From assembly GCF_018305005.1 (NCBI RefSeq), contig NZ_JAGQEG010000047.1, forward strand, positions 1 to 43,991: a stretch of DNA of 43,991 nt, in the 5' to 3' direction. The notes under the pieces are model-generated. The model was not told where the DNA came from and did no database searches. It saw nothing but the letters and a program-made list of their open reading frames with translations. This DNA comes from Collimonas silvisoli. GTDB lineage: Bacteria; Pseudomonadota; Gammaproteobacteria; Burkholderiales; Burkholderiaceae_D. The translations under genes were made by a program, and so were the position numbers. The first letter of the stretch is position 1. Each line of letters begins with the position of its first letter. Positions 42,775-43,991 of this stretch are shown here, one piece after another.

Positions 42775-43991
42775 TCAATCCAGCAGGAACATCTGCTGCA
42801 AATCATTCAAAAAACGCTGCCCAAGCGCGGTCGGCCGGATGATTTTGTGATCGCGATATAGCAACCCCTTGGCTTCGGCCTGGTTCAAGGATTTTTCTAT
42901 CGCATTGACGGCCAGCCCGGTGCGCTCACTGAACAGATTCACCTCGAAACCATTATTCAGGCGCAATGCATTCAGCATGAATTCGAAGCCCAGGTCGTTG
43001 CGGCCGATTTCCACTTCTTCCTGCACCACATTGCCCAGCCGGCTATGTTCCAGATAGGCCTTGGGTTGCTTGTAGCGCATCTGACGGATCACGCGATGCG
43101 GGAACGACAGCTTGGAGTGCGCGCCGGCGCCGATGCCGAGATAGTCGCCGAATTGCCAGTAATTCAAATTGTGCCGCGCCTGCCGTCCGGCCTGGGCATA
43201 GGCCGATACTTCGTAATGGCCGTAGCCGGCAGCGCTGGTATGGGCGCTGATCATGTCTTGCATTTCGGCGCTGGCGTCGTCGTCGGGCACTACCGGCGGA
43301 TATTTTGCGAAATAGGTATTCGGCTCCAGCGTCAGGTGGTAGAGCGATAGGTGCGGCGGCGCAAAACCGATGGCGGTGGCTACATCCTGTTGCGCCTCTG
43401 CCAGCGTTTGCGAGGGCAAGGCGTACATCAGGTCGAGATTGAAATTATCGAAAGTCGCATGCGCGATCTCGACCGCGCGGCGCGCTTCGCCGTCGTCGTG
43501 AATCCGGCCCAGCGCCTGCAGATGGCGGCCATTGAAACTTTGAATTCCTATCGACAGGCGATTGATGCCGCTGTTGCGGTAAGACTTGAACTTTTCCACT
43601 TCGAAGGTGCCTGGATTGGCTTCCATCGTGATTTCCGCAGCGCCGTCCAGCGGCAATAAGGAACGCACATCCGACATCAAACGATCCAGTCCGGCCGCCG
43701 ACATCAGGCTGGGCGTGCCGCCGCCGATAAAGATCGTATAGATCTTGCGGCCCCAGATCAGCGGCAGCGCCGCTTCCAGATCGAGGCGCAAGGCGGCCAG
43801 GTATTCCTCTTCAGGAAAACCGCCCTTGGCTTCATGCGAATTGAAATCGCAATAAGGACATTTCTTTACGCACCACGGGAAATGGATGTACAGCGACAGC
43901 GGCGGCAAGGCGCTCAGGCTGAGCGCGCCTGGTTGCAGATACGCCAGCGCCGCTTGGGCGGCAGCGGATGGCTGGTCGGCGGCCTGGCTTT
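42775..43991 (-). CDS. hemW: Radical SAM heme chaperone HemW, 5' end cut by the window edge
   Basis: About 404 residues of a HemW (HemN-like) protein are visible; the start lies beyond the right edge. The frame continues upstream of the conserved LSLYIHFPWCVKKCPYCDF (radical SAM CX3CX2C) through an Ala-rich segment, YLQPGALSLSAL, common in Burkholderiales. GGGTPSLM follows as the SAM-binding segment. The protein ends with a HemN C-terminal domain (LGFEFMLNALRLNNGFE). HemW hands heme to target proteins and is not a true coproporphyrinogen oxidase, although many databases name it so. It lies 92 bases from the tRNA, in the same direction. Confidence 0.92.
   Translation of the reverse strand, partial: SQAADQPSAAAQAALAYLQPGALSLSALPPLSLYIHFPWCVKKCPYCDFNSHEAKGGFPEEEYLAALRLDLEAALPLIWGRKIYTIFIGGGTPSLMSAAGLDRLMSDVRSLLPLDGAAEITMEANPGTFEVEKFKSYRNSGINRLSIGIQSFNGRHLQALGRIHDDGEARRAVEIAHATFDNFNLDLMYALPSQTLAEAQQDVATAIGFAPPHLSLYHLTLEPNTYFAKYPPVVPDDDASAEMQDMISAHTSAAGYGHYEVSAYAQAGRQARHNLNYWQFGDYLGIGAGAHSKLSFPHRVIRQMRYKQPKAYLEHSRLGNVVQEEVEIGRNDLGFEFMLNALRLNNGFEVNLFSERTGLAVNAIEKSLNQAEAKGLLYRDHKIIRPTALGQRFLNDLQQMFLLD

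Overview
The window looks like a chromosomal stretch from a betaproteobacterium, most likely Burkholderiales and plausibly Oxalobacteraceae (a Herbaspirillum- or Collimonas-like organism). This rests on the form of the HemW N-terminus, the ben/cat gene order, moderate GC and a perfect plant-inducible-promoter (PIP) box. No 16S rRNA gene is present, so genus is inference.

Layout. (1) 1-7973: a benzoate/catechol operon on the minus strand (catB-catA-benABCD-pcaD) with a divergent CatR/BenM-type LysR regulator. An ATAC-N7-GTAT operator lies between them. Together the enzymes take benzoate through catechol and muconate toward 3-oxoadipate, but catC (muconolactone isomerase) is not in the window. 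(2) 7974-12508: an accessory patch with an orphan GltI-type substrate-binding protein, a lone secreted-effector candidate (9636-10649) and a periplasmic M20 peptidase. The effector candidate sits behind a textbook PIP/hrpII promoter, so it is probably a type III effector under HrpB/HrpX-type control; no type III apparatus is visible here. (3) 12509-23363: a MocR-type regulator divergent from an eight-gene Nit1C operon: Sll0783-like protein, nitrilase, radical SAM enzyme, GNAT, AIR-synthase-like protein, glycosyltransferase, MSMEG_0570-like protein and flavoprotein. A ninth gene, a propionyl/acetyl-CoA synthetase-like ligase, follows directly. The intergenic region carries a near-consensus sigma-54 promoter and repeated ATTGAATGCA motifs that may be the MocR operator. 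(4) 23564-41804: a type I secretion locus, all minus strand: glycosyltransferase, HlyB-type ABC exporter, lipoprotein, a 3570-residue RTX protein with an N-terminal class-3-lipase-like domain, HlyD-type fusion protein, TolC-type outer-membrane protein, then a small gene broken by two one-base shifts. (5) 41805-43991: a gene-poor stretch, a tRNA-Ser(UGA) with a rho-independent terminator, and the 3' part of hemW running off the right edge.

The strongest candidates for little-described biology are the PIP-box-driven orphan effector, the MocR/sigma-54 Nit1C operon extended by an acyl-CoA synthetase, and the giant lipase-RTX exoprotein locus. All product names come from reading motifs and family resemblance by eye; no database search was run.
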